Below, in pieces: positions 1 through 12,059 of a stretch of DNA of 64,000 nt; positions within the stretch are counted from its first letter, which is position 1; each line of letters opens with the position of its first letter. The notes beneath the pieces are model-generated. The model was not told where the DNA came from. It saw nothing but the letters and a program-made list of their open reading frames with translations, and did no database searches. Source of the DNA: Gnetum montanum (lineage: Eukaryota; Streptophyta; Gnetopsida; Gnetales; Gnetaceae); NCBI GenBank assembly GCA_015680685.1, contig MNCI01004262.1, positions 1,044,171 to 1,108,170 on the forward strand, written 5' to 3'. A program made the position numbers and the translations under genes.

Positions 1-1319
1 ATATCCATTCTGCATATGATTACATACCTTTGAATGACACCCAAAATCATATTTTATCTCATTTGATTGAGATGAATGAGTAGAGTGAGAAGATCAGTAT
101 AGTGAACCAACACAAAACAAAAAATCGATGAGTTTGATGCTAAGACTGAACCTAACAACGTCATCAGAGGTCTATATCAAATGATAAGCCCCTAGGTTAT
201 TGTTGTGATGTCCAAAAACATTGATGGCTAGAACATTGAGAGGTCAGTGGGCATATAGCCTATCCCTGAATCCATGTGAGGGTTATGCTAGGAAATGAAA
301 ACAAGGCACCCTGAATGGTCTGGTTGATTAGATAGGGACTTACATGATCTTAAAATGACTGTATGTGAGAAGGGTTTTTATAGCGTACCTGCGGACACCA
401 GGACCAGCTAAGCCAAACTATAGCATGGTGTCCCAGCCTGAAAATAGTGATATGAGTGTGCAAATATGTATCAAACAATAGAAAAGTGCAAGAGTTATGC
501 TTAATATCAAAGAAAAATGCTTGGAAAATGGAACAGAGCTTAAGAATAAAAAAATTCCTTGCCCCAAAAATAGGGATCATAACTATTATTAGACAAGACG
601 TGAGAATGGTATGTAGCATCAGGCAGGCACAATGGTAGCATAACAATGTAGTCACAATCTGTGGGATGCTTAGGACATGGAGCTAACAATTGCAATGGAG
701 ACTAGACCTACTAGGTTGGTTGTTGCCATGTTGTGTAGGTGCAATGGTGGACTACATTTTGGGAGGCACCAAGATGTGAAGCTCAGATTTTTAGCTGCAA
801 GAGTACTAGGGATGCTCAAAAACTTAAAATGCCCAATGCTATTTTGATTTGCCAACCCCTAGAGTATTAGATGTTGGGCTATTTATGGGGCTAGGTGTAG
901 CATGAAACACGGATTGGGCACCATGTGGCATGGATGCCAGGTGAGGTGAGCACAAATGGGGTTACACTAACATGTTATGCTCTCATGAGAGTAGCAAAAT
1001 GTTACGCTATAAAGAATAGCAACAGGTCCCCAGAGACTACTGAATTGTGACTACATTGCTTGGATTACATGTGCCAGAGTTTGAGAGACCATGATGTACC
1101 TTCAAATAGTGGAAAATAGTGCGACTTGGAGGCTATGCTCTGGGACTACATCTTCCCCTCTTTTGAGTAGGGTCAAGCATAGGAACAATTTTGGGGACCA
1201 ATGGGGGTGAAAAAAAGATGCAAGCTATTGATCTTAGTTGTTGGAGGGACATTAGAGTTGAGATGAAGGCTGATGCCAAGTTTTGAAGGCGTTTGGAGGT
1301 TGTTAAAGGATTTTCTCTA
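1..1319. other. Unassigned non-coding DNA
   Basis: I see no recognisable gene or transposon domain. Words such as tatgct and agcatag recur from about 400 onward, so this may be the more decayed edge of the tandem array that follows. Confidence 0.4.
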
Positions 1320-2090
1320 ATGTCAAGCTAGCTACACTCTAGAGCATAACACAACACTTGGTGAAAATTTGCAAAATTTTGATGTTTCACACCAGTTATG
1401 CTAGCTATGCTAGGGAGTGTAGTCAAGCATAGTAGGGACACTTAGACAAATTTTGATAATATTTACAATCTTCCTTCATGGTACGCTAGCTATGCTCTAG
1501 GGTATAGCAGGAGAGGTAGCCTTGGAAGTTAGAAAATGTGCCAAATGTGTCTTCCATGTCAAGCTAGCTTAAAAAATCCTTGTCCAACACTTAGGAAAAA
1601 TTAGGTACTAGAACCTATGCCATGCTAGCTATGTTGGGGAGCATAGCAGGCATGACAAACCCAAGAGATAGAAAATTTTTCAAAGTATTTTTGCCATCTT
1701 GAGCAATTCTAACAGCCTCTAGCCTGGTACTTGGGTGAACTGGCCACTAGAACATGTGCTACACTGGCTTCGCTAGGAAGCGTAGCAAGCATGACAACCT
1801 AGGAGCTAGAAAATCTACAAAACTATTTCATCCATTCGAAGTGACCCTTGACTAGTTTTGGCTTGACACTTAGGCAAACTAGCCATGGAAGTATGTGCTA
1901 TGCTGGATACACTGGGGAGCATAGTAGGTAGATTGAGAGCATAGTAGGACACTTAGAAAAATTTTCATGCAAGTGCTATTGACACTTAGAAAATTTTGCA
2001 AAACAAGCCTTGATGTGTGCTACGCAGGCTATGCTGAAGAGCATATCTCCGCCACTTAGAAAATTTTGTCAAGTTTTGACACTTAGACAA
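1320..2090. repeat. Degenerate tandem array, unit about 120-139 bp
   Basis: A core resembling tatgctagctatgctaggga, followed by agcatagyagg, recurs at about 1397, 1482, 1618, 1757, 1895 and 2015. Most spacings are 120-139 bp and one is 85 bp. The flanks also repeat, with variants of gacacttagaaaatttt between cores. The core is an imperfect palindrome (gctatgct/agcatagc), so each unit could fold as a short hairpin. Copies are strongly diverged, so the array is old. It is not coding. Confidence 0.6.
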
Positions 2091-3241
2091 ATTTATTGTT
2101 GAACAAAAAGAGCTTGAAATTGGTGGTGTTTCATTGGTCCCTCTTTGTTGACGTCTAGAGGATTGGTCTAGGAGATGTTGAAAAAGAATATGAAACACCA
2201 TAGTGAAGATGACACCAACACCACTTTTGAATTCCCAATTAGACAACACTTCACTGTGCTTGACAATGCTAAGGAAATAAGGTATGTTAGGAAATAGATT
2301 AGGGAGAGAGGTCAAGGGATAACAAGTGGGAAGGATGCTCATTGTACATGTGGCTATAGGATGCAATGTTACGATGGCTTATTGCCAAAGCATGATCCCT
2401 CATCAAAGTACTTGTTAGGGAGTCAGCACGTGGAGATGGCCTACCCTTAGGATTTTGACCTCTCATTGGAGTGCTCATGAGATGGTTGATCCAAGGTTGG
2501 ACCAGTTGCAAAATGGAAACTATGCTATTTTTACTTGGGCACTTATTTCATCCCATTTTTCTTTTGCTCTTGGTTTCATTTTTCTTTTCTTTCTCTTTTC
2601 TTTTTTATTTTTGCTTTCTTGTTTATTTTTCATTTGCTCTCTCTCCCTTTTTTTTCAAGAAGATGTTTTGTTGCCGAGCGGACTATGTGCCATTTAACAG
2701 ATTTTTCTTAGAGGCAACCATGTCACATTTGTAGGATAGGTGTTTCTTCCATAGGATGAGTTGTGTAAAATCTGCTTACAGCTTTGACTAGCTCACAAAT
2801 GCTCCCCATGGGACAAGTTGTCTTACATCCATCATGGATTCTATAGTTGACTAAAAGAAGGGTGTTATGTGAATTAGAGAAGCTTATAAGGAATGTGGAG
2901 AAATGTAAGGTGAAGGGGCAATGTGAATAGGCTATGATGAAATAATGGGGATGTGCACTCTTGAGTAGCTTGGCAAATCCAAGTAGACACATCAGAGTAG
3001 TGTGGTGACTTGCCACCATGATGAAATGCACCCTTAAGTGGAATCACTGAGGCTTCATCCTACAAACGCAACACAAAGAAAATAAGAAAAAAAACCACAC
3101 CATGTGAGATGAAGGTGAAGCCCTATTTGCAAGGGCATTGCAAGGGCCATGAGTGTTTTGTCAATTGCAGATGCATGCAAGTTCAAAGCAAGAAGGCTAG
3201 TGTGGATGCTAGAGGTAGTAGGCTTCAAAAGCTCCAGTAAT
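2091..3241. other. Non-coding stretch with pyrimidine-rich tract
   Basis: Positions about 2545-2660 are a T/C-rich low-complexity tract. Similar T-rich tracts (in sense orientation) sit in the 3' non-coding part of elements A, B and D, so this may be a leftover of a related element on the plus strand. No domain is recognisable. Confidence 0.35.
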
Positions 3242-5265
3242 AAGAAAATTTAAACATCAATATCTAATAGTAAGTCAAATCCAGATGAAATTTGTACTAT
3301 TGGAATCATTGTGATGAGTACTACACATTGGACATAGTATTAGGGTTTAAAAATGAAGTTAGGTTTTTAGGAATTGAAAGGACCAAACTACCTATTTTGT
3401 TAAATTGAAATTTTTAGGCTGACATATGGTAACTTGAAATCTTCTAGATGACTTCAATAGTGAATTTCAACAAAACAAGATTAATTTAGGTCATGGTTAC
3501 TAACTTTCTTAAATAAAATTTAACAATGATCCTAATCAATTAATAATTATAGTATTAAGATGGGTAAGAGTTATTTGGACCCAAATATCATTGTCTTACC
3601 AACATCTCTTGTAATTGATGAATCTTGATGAGGTGTAATTAGATCTTTGTTAGTTAATGATATCCATGAAAGAATTTTGTTGGTTACTAGGATCTAGATG
3701 TTTGATCCATTGTTTGTGAAATCAATGGAAATGTATCTTTTGACTTACATCACAGACATATGGTACATTTGGTAATGATTAATGACTTTTCCTATGGTGT
3801 GGCTTCAAGGTTCATCATCATGTTCATGTTGTAGTTAGTCAATGATTATGAATGGTCCTTGGGTCATGGTTTGCTTTGATACCAATTGTGACATCCTATT
3901 CCCAAATGTCATGGCAAACATCAAACATATGATATAATAGACATTATGTGGATGAAGAAAATATGCTAGATGTAAAATATATGTGATATTCAACATTATG
4001 TATAAAGGAAATAATAGGAAAAATGTGAAAAGAGGAAGAAAAAATTGCTTTATTAATATGGAATAACATATTCAGATCGTGCTCTAAGAGTGTTCCTTGG
4101 GGTTTTCTTCCTTTGGCATCTATCTCTTAGAGGCAATCTAGCACTTCCACCATAATTATGCCTATAAGTTGAGTAGAAGGGATGGCCAGTCCACTTCTTG
4201 TTCTACTTCACCCAGCTCTCGTGACCTGTCTTTACCAGCTTTGCCACTCCATGCTAGTAGAAGCTCTAAGCCTAGGTATAAATGCCTTAGGTCAAACCTC
4301 CAGAGGTTACCTTGAGAGACATGTCCATTATTATAACATGTCCTTTTGGGTCTTAATCATAACCACCCTTTTGAGTCTTGTTAAGATGATAATAATATTG
4401 GTTATGAAGAGACAACATCTTCATTAGGTAGTAGCATCATTTGGGAATGGCGATGTGACAAAAATAATTTTTGGTAAAAAGAGATTAAGTCAAATGGATA
4501 GTTTGGAAGATGCAGAAGTTTTCTAAAGGATATTTAATTATAAATGATGCTTAGATTATGAGATTTTGAAGATAAAATATTATAAGGAAGGAATGTTTGG
4601 TAAAGAAGATCAATTAGGTATATAAGAAATGTTAAAGAGAATTGTCAAAAGTATGATTAGATGTGAAAATTTAGGAAAGTAAACATTGATTGTTAAAGTG
4701 TCTCAAAGACACAAGATGATATGAAATTGGTCATCAGGTTCTAGGATTATAATAGTGGGCCCTCCCCAAAGAAGGGTTCAACCCTTAGTGCACTTGTATA
4801 ACCATGCTTGTAAGTGTCTGTAGGCACTCAAGGAGTTGAATGTAAAGCATACCTGTCTTGCAAAGCACACATGTTAGTATCACCCAAATGAGAAAATAAT
4901 ACTATATTATAAAAAACTATAGAATTATAATTATATATACTAATGAGGTGAAACAAGATTAGAAAGGATTGAAAAAATTGAAATGTGAGGTGTCTTACAA
5001 TAAGCATAATGAATTGTTATATGTGATGCATGATTGAAGTAATCATTAGCCTTTCCATCCAAGATTCAAAGAAAGTCCATACCACATACCAATGACATCA
5101 CATTGCATCATCCGAAAACTAACAACCATAAGACTACCACTTCTTCAAGAAGATTTAATGCTTGGAAATGAAGTTTAGGGAAGTAGTTTATTAACAATGC
5201 ACTTTATATTTCAGATTTCTAAGAAGCCACCTACCTTCAAGAATGGATAAAATGCCTTTGTAGTG
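3242..5265. repeat. 2-kb dispersed direct repeat, copy 1
   Basis: The block aligns along its whole length with 25,251-27,285 in the same orientation. It combines, left to right, about 630 bp of leader-like DNA, a primer-binding-site-like sequence, a 574-bp LTR, and about 800 bp that resembles the 3' non-coding part of element B (both contain a gtgggYcctccccaaag segment and similar downstream blocks). The repeat unit is therefore a composite that was copied as one piece. It is not coding. Confidence 0.75.
3887..4460 (-). mobile_element. LTR of an iMet-primed LTR retrotransposon, copy 1
   Basis: The segment starts TGTGACATC and ends GATGTGACA, a perfect 9-bp terminal inverted repeat with TG...CA ends. 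Immediately to its left (3872-3883) the minus strand reads TGGTATCAAAGC, one base away from the canonical plant initiator-tRNA-Met primer site TGGTATCAGAGC, separated from the LTR by two bases. This is therefore a 5' LTR on the minus strand with its interior to the left. No coding remains of that element are recognisable. Confidence 0.7.
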
Positions 5266-7275
5266 GGTAATGGATATTCATTAGAAATATGGCTCCATGG
5301 AGGCTGTCACAAAGCTAGTAAAATCATAGTCCCAATTCTCAGAAAATGATTCTTCAAATTCTGGATTCATGATACTACTCAACTTTGATAATAGATGTGT
5401 TGTGTCATTAGGTACTATGTCTTCCATGACATTGTTGTTAGCTTCTCATAATACAAGTGCTGAAATGATGGGATATTTTGCTTATTCAGCAACTTGCAAT
5501 GTCAAGTGCAGGGAATTCAGAAATGTGGAGTTGAGAAGGCAGTTGAGTCCATGCATGATGTAGCCAGCGTTGTTTAATGAGTTCCTAGCAAAAACGTTGC
5601 ATATCTATACTGCTAGTAATTCATTTTGTCATCCTCCTTTACAAGAACTTGGTAGCTTTGATAGTAAGCTCATGTATTTTTAATGTAGAGCTCATAAATC
5701 CGAGAGTGTGGAATGCTGCAAAGATGGCAATGTGGACTTCTTCCTCAAAATTAGAACACCAACACATAACTTAACATGACTAGGGATTCGCTAGGGAAAG
5801 GTGGTTATTGTTTTTTTCAAAAGAAAATGTGGTTTGAGGTAGGAGAATATCCACAGGGAAGCCAATTGCATAAATGACCTTTGTTCTACCACCACAAACA
5901 ATACTAGGCTTGTTTTTGCATTTAATACTTGATAGTCGCTTGTTTTTGCATTCAATGACCATTGTAAAATATTTGGTAATATCTTGGTCTCCTTATCCAA
6001 TGATGCACTGAGAAAGTCATGGTTGAGCGAACGCTACACACCATAAACTTACTAGCAAGGTTTTCCAATTTCTATTTTCAGTGCAGCACTGAGTTGTGTG
6101 CTATTGCCTCCACTCGAATAGACTAGATTAGGCTATCAATATACACTATAGTGGATGGGATTTTACTATTTTAGAAAGCGCACAGGCTGAGGTAGACCCA
6201 AGAGAGCAGTGTCAAAATATTTGCACTTACCATGCAGGTTCTCCTGATTGGTATGCCAATGTGCCTCAGATTTACCTTTTTGTAAACATCTGTGATAGAA
6301 GTCATAGAACAGAGGTGGGCTAATGAGCTTGTCTGTTCATGACCTCATGCCTCATAAATCTAGCATCGGGGAGGAATTGGTCACCCTGCCCTCACACAAT
6401 AACATCATATACGCAGTTTCGTGAGCACTAGCTTCTCTCCTTATCTGTGTGTAACTATTGCATAGTTTTTTAGCTTGGTGATAAATCATCAATTTATTGA
6501 TTAGTTGCAGACTTAGAAATTTTTCCGACCCAAGCTGAGTTAGTATGACTTCAATAGATTTAGGTATCATTTTTTCTCTTTTTGTTCTGCACTTCAGATA
6601 CAGGGCACATGAACAAATAACTTCATGACCAGTTTATTATCAATTGTAGTTACTTGGATTCTTCATTTCTTTCCTTTGAATTTTTTTTATCATGCCAACC
6701 TGTTCCATGAAATGGCCAGAAATGTGCCAACAAAAAGAAAGTGACATTCCTAGAAATTTCTATGAATAGATGGTGTTGTAATAAGGACACTATCACCTCT
6801 CAAGGACTAGGATTTGATCTCATGGGAAACTACGTTCACTGGGTAGAGAATATTGGTCCACCACTCTCTATCTAACTAATTGTTTGATCCATCTCATTAA
6901 GGTGAATCGTTGTTGGTTGATATGCAGATGGATCACCACCACTTGTTCATGCATGCTATTCTTGCTCACGTAGAAGCTACTCTCAGATTTCACACAAGCA
7001 CTCAATGGTTGTGCAAGCCTCCAGTGTTGTTTCTTGAGTGGGTGGCAAAGGTGGAAGCTACTACCCCTCTTCTTTGGTGGTGGCAGGTGTCTTATCTTTC
7101 ATCATTTTAGACCATGAAGTGACAGGAGTATGTTGGATTGTATCATTGGAATAGCGGATCATTCCCACCCTTTTGTAAATTTTCTTACTAAGGCATGAAA
7201 AAGGTAGGATTTTCCTTCAATCTTCATTTCCCTTGAAAAATTTCTTGATCTCTAAGTATATTAGTTGTGGAAGTT
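5266..7275. other. Unassigned decayed DNA
   Basis: No recognisable domain on either strand. A 34-nt motif at about 6695-6735 (minus sense begins tgttggcacatttctggcc) recurs in inverted orientation at about 58,866-58,898, where it abuts the xanthine dehydrogenase fragment. Short open frames at 6352-6570 (minus) and 6910-7110 (plus) have no similarity that I recognise. Confidence 0.35.
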
Positions 7276-7860
7276 TTATAGAGTGCATTCTTGGGTAGAA
7301 AAAGAAGTCACCTTACTAGGCCTCACTATTAGATTGAGGTGATAGGCCACAATTTTGAAATATATATGTTCCACTAGTGTGAGCACCTCAAACTCCTTGT
7401 AGTCAACCTTGTAACACCATTGGGTCCACTCCTTCTTGACTTCAAGGTTAGCCTGTGTCAACAACTCTACCAATTTTGTTTTTATGTTAAGCAACCCAAG
7501 CACCTTTGCAATTACTTCAGTTGAATAGAACACTTGGATGTCGTTAATCTTAATGATAGAGCCGGGACTTTTGTTATTCTAAAAGAGGTATGTCTTTCCC
7601 ATATACCACTCCCCATTGGAAGTGATAGTTTTCCACATGGGGGAGAGGTTTACAGTTGTGTCTTAACCTCTACTAGGGCATGCTCTAAAAATGGCCCAAC
7701 ATTTAGTTCTTGGAGAATTGAGCGTTGGATGTTGCAAGGCTTGATGGTGTCAAGGCAGTTTTTTATTAATGTGCCTACAAGCCTTGGTGTTGGTCCTAGT
7801 ACCTTACCACATTGTCATTATTCTGAGGTAATTACTACTTCTAGAATCTACTAAACAAAT
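7276..7860 (-). pseudogene. Possible Athila-type accessory ORF fragment
   Basis: The 3' half is open from 7533 down to 7276 (85 codons). The order of features resembles the accessory ORF of plant Athila elements often annotated as putative plant transposon protein: a segment like IQVFYSTEVIAKVLGL (in the family, a V-F-x-x-x-x-I-N-x-L-x-G-L pattern), then KKEWTQWCY, then a segment ending HLNLIVRPSKVTSFST (family: L-x-P-T-x-H-x-S-x-V-T). The region upstream (to about 7860) is closed by stops. No catalytic function is known for this ORF. The assignment rests on remembered pattern similarity only, so it is tentative. Confidence 0.35.
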
Positions 7861-7884
7861 TCCACTTTGGGCTCCTCTTGAAGA

Positions 7885-8057
7885 GGTCCAATTGCATGGG
7901 TTGCCACTGGTTCTTCTTAGGCTTATTCCTAGCCCCTTCCTATTCTTAGTCATTTTTCCTTAGTTGGGATGGTCTAGTTGCATGGGTTGCCACTGGTTCT
8001 TCTTGGACTTGTTCCTGGCCCCTTCCTATTCTTGGTCATTTTTCCCTTGGTTGGAAT
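7885..8057. repeat. 86-bp tandem duplication, two copies
   Basis: 7885-7970 and 7971-8057 are near-identical copies, both reading ggtc.agttgcatgggttgccactggttcttctt and ending in a catttttcc.ttggttgg-like segment. It is more recent than its surroundings because the copies differ at only a handful of positions. Confidence 0.85.
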
Positions 8058-8559
8058 GGTCCTACTTCCTATGGATGCTTTCCCTTTGGTGCCATTTGTG
8101 GTCACAACAAATCCACAAATTAGTAGATATAATGTAAAACTTTAAATTTTTGAATATATTTCCTATTAGTTGGTTATACTTTGACTAAAGTTAGACCATG
8201 GTAGATTAAATATTTTTTAAACTAATTAATTATTAATTAATTAGTTATTTATTTACTAATTATTCATTGCAACTATCATCGGAGGTTGTTGGAAAGGTTT
8301 AACTCCTTTATGTTTAATGTTTGATAGTTGATTTCCTAGTTAAACCTTTGTGGGAGTTAGAGAAATTGTGAAATTTTTTTTTGTCAAAAATGGAACATTT
8401 GTGGCCCCCATGACTAAGAGTTTACCTTTGGTAGTTGCAGAATCGAAGAACGAAGTGATTTGGGCAAATGGTTAGAAGGTTATGGACTTGGAAAGGTTTT
8501 GAGCTTTGAAAAATCGTAAAAGCTCTCCTTGTATTATGAAAGAAATCGCAAAAATGGCA
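8058..8559. other. AT-rich DNA without recognisable gene
   Basis: Contains a run of taatta-type repeats at about 8220-8270. Nothing else is recognisable. Confidence 0.4.
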
Positions 8560-8689
8560 AAGTGTTTGGTAGTATTTATAGTATTTTTCTCATGTGTTGA
8601 TGGGGCCCTCTTAATAGGGTTGGTTGCAACAACTAGGCCTACTCAACGCAACTATTGACCATTGTTAACTTTATTTGAATTTTATAGAA

Positions 8690-10195
8690 CTTCAAAAATA
8701 CAAGGAGTTTTTGAATGAAATTAGAGTCAAATGGAAGTTTAAAAAGGCACAATTGGAATGAAAATAGTAGAAGAGGGAATTGAAGGTTATAAAATTGAGA
8801 AATTGGAGACAATAATGTAGAGAATGAACATTATAAGATTGTATAAGAGCACAGAGTAGGATGCACAATGAGACACGTGAAAGGTATGATTGCAACAATG
8901 TCAAGGGTAAGTGGCTTAACATTCCAACCAGAAGATATGCAAGTAGGTTTCCCCCATAGCACACACATGCCTAGTTTTCCCTTGCATAACTTCAACTGAG
9001 GAGCCCATGGAATCCATAGATGACTAATGGTAAGGAAGGTTAAGAATCCACCCAGAAGGATCTACTAAAGAATTCAAGTACATCTAACCAAATCAATGGA
9101 TCAGAAACATTGTTACTAGCAATGAAGTGAATTATGAATAGTAGTTATGGATGATGGAGAAGGTGTAACGGATTCCCAAGTTGAGGTCATAAGAAGTCCC
9201 TTATGGATCACATGTTTAAAATGACGAAAGAAGATCCATCCTTAGTCCAAACCAAAACCAACCACTTCCAATGACTTCGCATCACCATTCTAAGAATAAT
9301 CCACCCCATGGAGACACAAGGGTGTTCCCACAAAATAACCACTATTTCAAAAAATAGAGAGAAAAGAGAGATAGGAAGTGAGAGAGGGCCTTAGTTAGAG
9401 GGTACCTTCAGGCATGGATAACATGTCTTTCTAGTCTCATAACTAGTGCTTGTAGCCTATTTATTTATCTAAGGGGTGTGCTTTGAATTCCCATCATGTT
9501 ATTTTTTTTCAAATTTTTTGATGGGAACCAAACTATGCAAAGACTTTATTTGACTTCCTGAAGTGGTTGAAATGAAATGATAAGAAGTTCATGAAAAACA
9601 CCCAAGCACTCAAGTAAGTAGAAGAGTAAAAAACGTATTGAGTCCCTTTGAAGTCACACCCTATTCAAATGTTTGAGTCTTTCCCAATTCCAGAAACTAC
9701 CAAGGTTATCAATTGATTAAAAGTTTACTTAATGGAAGCGAACTCAGACTTCCAAAACAAGAAAAACCATAGATTTAGTCAAATGGGTGAATGTCATGAA
9801 CTCACTACTTGTAACCATGAAAAAGAAACCAGGATTGAGTCATCAATACAAAAATTCAAACATAGAAACTAGACATTAGTAAACAAACATTAAATACAAA
9901 CCACCATTAGTAGCAACCATGGCGACCCATGTCCTATTGGCAATAAAGCATGTTTTATTAACAAAGATTGAAAATAACACTCAAACAAAGTAAAATATAT
10001 AAGAAAGTGTAAAATATTTAAGAGGGATTCATGCATTCTAACAATAGTGTAAAACAAATAAAGGTGTAAAAATAGGAAAAATTTGAAAATAAAAAAGGCA
10101 TAAAAAATTAAAAAATTTGAAAAATTAAAAATGTGAAAAGAAAAAAGTAGAAAAACTGAAGAGCTATATAGATAATTAGCATAATGGCCATTTTT
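8690..10195 (-). other. 3' non-coding region of element A
   Basis: This stretch aligns piecewise with 19,740-20,830 of element B: both contain gagggccttagttagaggg, then ctaaggggtgtgctttgaattc, then a block about proteins-free ttgaagtcacacccttttcaa, then an A-rich (T-rich in sense) low-complexity tract, then gattagcata.tggccat..ccccatgattga. The conserved order shows it is a real part of the family rather than random insertion. No open frame in it looks coding. Confidence 0.6.
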
Positions 10196-10199
10196 CCCA

Positions 10200-11560
10200 T
10201 GATTGAGTTGGAAGAAGGAGATCCTAAAAATTGAACATAGTTGTCCATCTGTCAAGGTATTTATTGCTCTAGCTTGCTTGGGCTCATAGAAAAGAATTAC
10301 CTATTGGATGTTGACCACCTACATTTTATTATGGCTCTCAAGTTTGTATATGATCATGGCCCTAGAAGGAAAGGTTTTAGCAACTATGTAAGGTCCCTCC
10401 CACAATATTTGGAACTTTATCTTTTGAGGTACGTGTGTGGGGTTCTAGTAGGGAACCTTATTGCCTAGTTGGAATTTTACTTTCCTTATCCTTAGGTCAT
10501 GTCATTACTTATTGAATGCCTTATGTACTTCATTCAAAGATAGGACCACTAGTTGATTTTCATATAGCATGTTGAGGTTGATTAGTCTTTCTTTCTATGC
10601 TAGACTCAAGTCAAGATTCAAGTCATAGGCTTTTGAGAGTGTACAGAGCTTGGATTGAATCGAGAGCATTGGAAGTTTTTCATACACTAGCTCATAGGGA
10701 TAGTAGCCAATAAGAATTTTCCATGTTGAGAGGTAGGCCCATAGGCCATCATTGAGTTTTGTGCTTCAATCTTTCCTATATTTGCTTATGGTCCTTGTTA
10801 GGATCTTTGTGATTTCCTAGTTAGTTACCTTTGCTTGACTGTTGGCTTGGGGATGATAGGGTAACCCCCAAGAATTTCATTACCTTTCTAAAAGTGGCAC
10901 TTGTAAAATGAGTTTCATTGTCAAAAATTAGTACACATGGCATCCCAAACTTGTTTACAACATGTTGTTGTGTAAATCGAGTATTAGTGGATGATGCACA
11001 ATCGATGAAAACTGTTACCTCTACCCATTTGATGCAATAGTTGACTTCTATTTTGATATACACCTTTCTATTGGACATGGGTGTGATCGAAACCATGAAT
11101 TCTATGCCCCAAATATCAAATGACTCTAGTGGTTGAATCCTCTATTGAGAAACCTCCATTCATATAGTAATCCCACCATCTCGTTGGTAGCGTTCACAAG
11201 ATCAGACAAACTAGTGGATGTCCATAAAAATTGTAGGCCACTAATATCCTACCATTAGGATTTTTATGGCCATTCACCTACTTGCATAGTGGCCTCAGCA
11301 AGGGCCTTTATGACCATCTTAGAGAACACATAATTGATTCACATCAGGCACACACTAGCATAGCAAGCCATTAGCACACACCTTGTAAAAGTGTTTGTTA
11401 ATTTCTATGAAATATTTGTTTGGATGAAGAAACTATTGTTTCTTTCTAAAGTCAAGATCTTGTGGCATCTCCTGAGTGAGAAGATAAGTGAGGATGTCAT
11501 CATACCATTTTGGTTTGTTGACATTTATGCATTGATTGCAGTAGTAAAGAGGAGTTCATC
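10200..11560 (-). pseudogene. Element A integrase remnant
   Basis: Integrase inserts the cDNA into chromosomal DNA. The best-preserved piece is 10,821-11,096 (minus), where WVEVTVFIDCASSTNTRF and IFDNETHFTSATFRKVMKFL correspond to the core of gypsy integrases, including an acidic residue in the FDNE segment (family: SDNGTHF). Downstream, IGYYPYELVYEKLP matches the family's TPYELVYGK segment, and FQILWEGPYIVAKTFPS matches the C-terminal W-x-G-P-F-x-V-x-x-x-F-P box. The frame is interrupted repeatedly, so no protein is made. The N-terminal zinc-binding motif was not clearly identified. Confidence 0.75.
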
Positions 11561-11639
11561 TAGGAATTGATTAGAGATTGGACTCTCCTATTCTTTGTTA
11601 TTCCATCATAAACGAGAGAGGTGGTTAGTGACCACATTC

Positions 11640-12058
11640 TTAGTTCCCTTACAACCTACCATCATGAGATTGAATTACTATAAGATCATGAGCCTCTATA
11701 TGATATAAGGACTCATCATCGGCTTGTTCATCAGGAAGTAGATGGCATTTTCGTCTATGTGCACAAACACCTTCTAGCTAAGCACATAGTGCTTAAACTT
11801 GTTGAGAACAAACACCAAAGCCATTAGTTCATTTTTAGTTATGGTGTAATTTAGCCATTCAACCACAATGCTTTGGCTAATGTATTGCATGTAATATGGA
11901 TGTTTTTTTATCATCTGGCTACATAAGCATAGCTCCCAAAGTATAATTAGATACATCCATCATTATGTCAAATGGTTTGGACTAGTTTGGTGCTTATAGA
12001 ATTGGAGTTTCTATGATTTTTTTCTTCAACTATTAGAATGCACTTTCACACTCCTTGG
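11640..12058 (-). pseudogene. Element A RNase H remnant
   Basis: RNase H degrades the RNA template during reverse transcription. The open part at 11,774-11,956 includes a YYMQYISQS segment (family: VIYYASRTL), then LNYTITKNELMALVFVLNKF, which matches the conserved N-Y-x-x-T-E-K-E-L-L-A-V-V-F-A segment. The catalytic E in TEKE corresponds here to NE. A following KVFVHIDENAIYFLM matches K-V-x-V-x-T-D-H-A-A-L-x-Y-L-L with the catalytic D preserved. It lies between RT (right) and integrase (left), as expected on the minus strand. Confidence 0.75.
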
Positions 12059-12059
12059 T

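Noticed and set aside
350-2734. Small open frames of 60-126 codons on both strands
   Set aside because: No similarity recognised, no coding-like composition, and several run through tandem repeats or pyrimidine tracts.
8560-8660. Clear 3' LTR of element A
   Set aside because: Only a weak match to the U3 of the right LTR; no CTCATCA end, hairpin or TATA in the right place. Used only as a provisional boundary.
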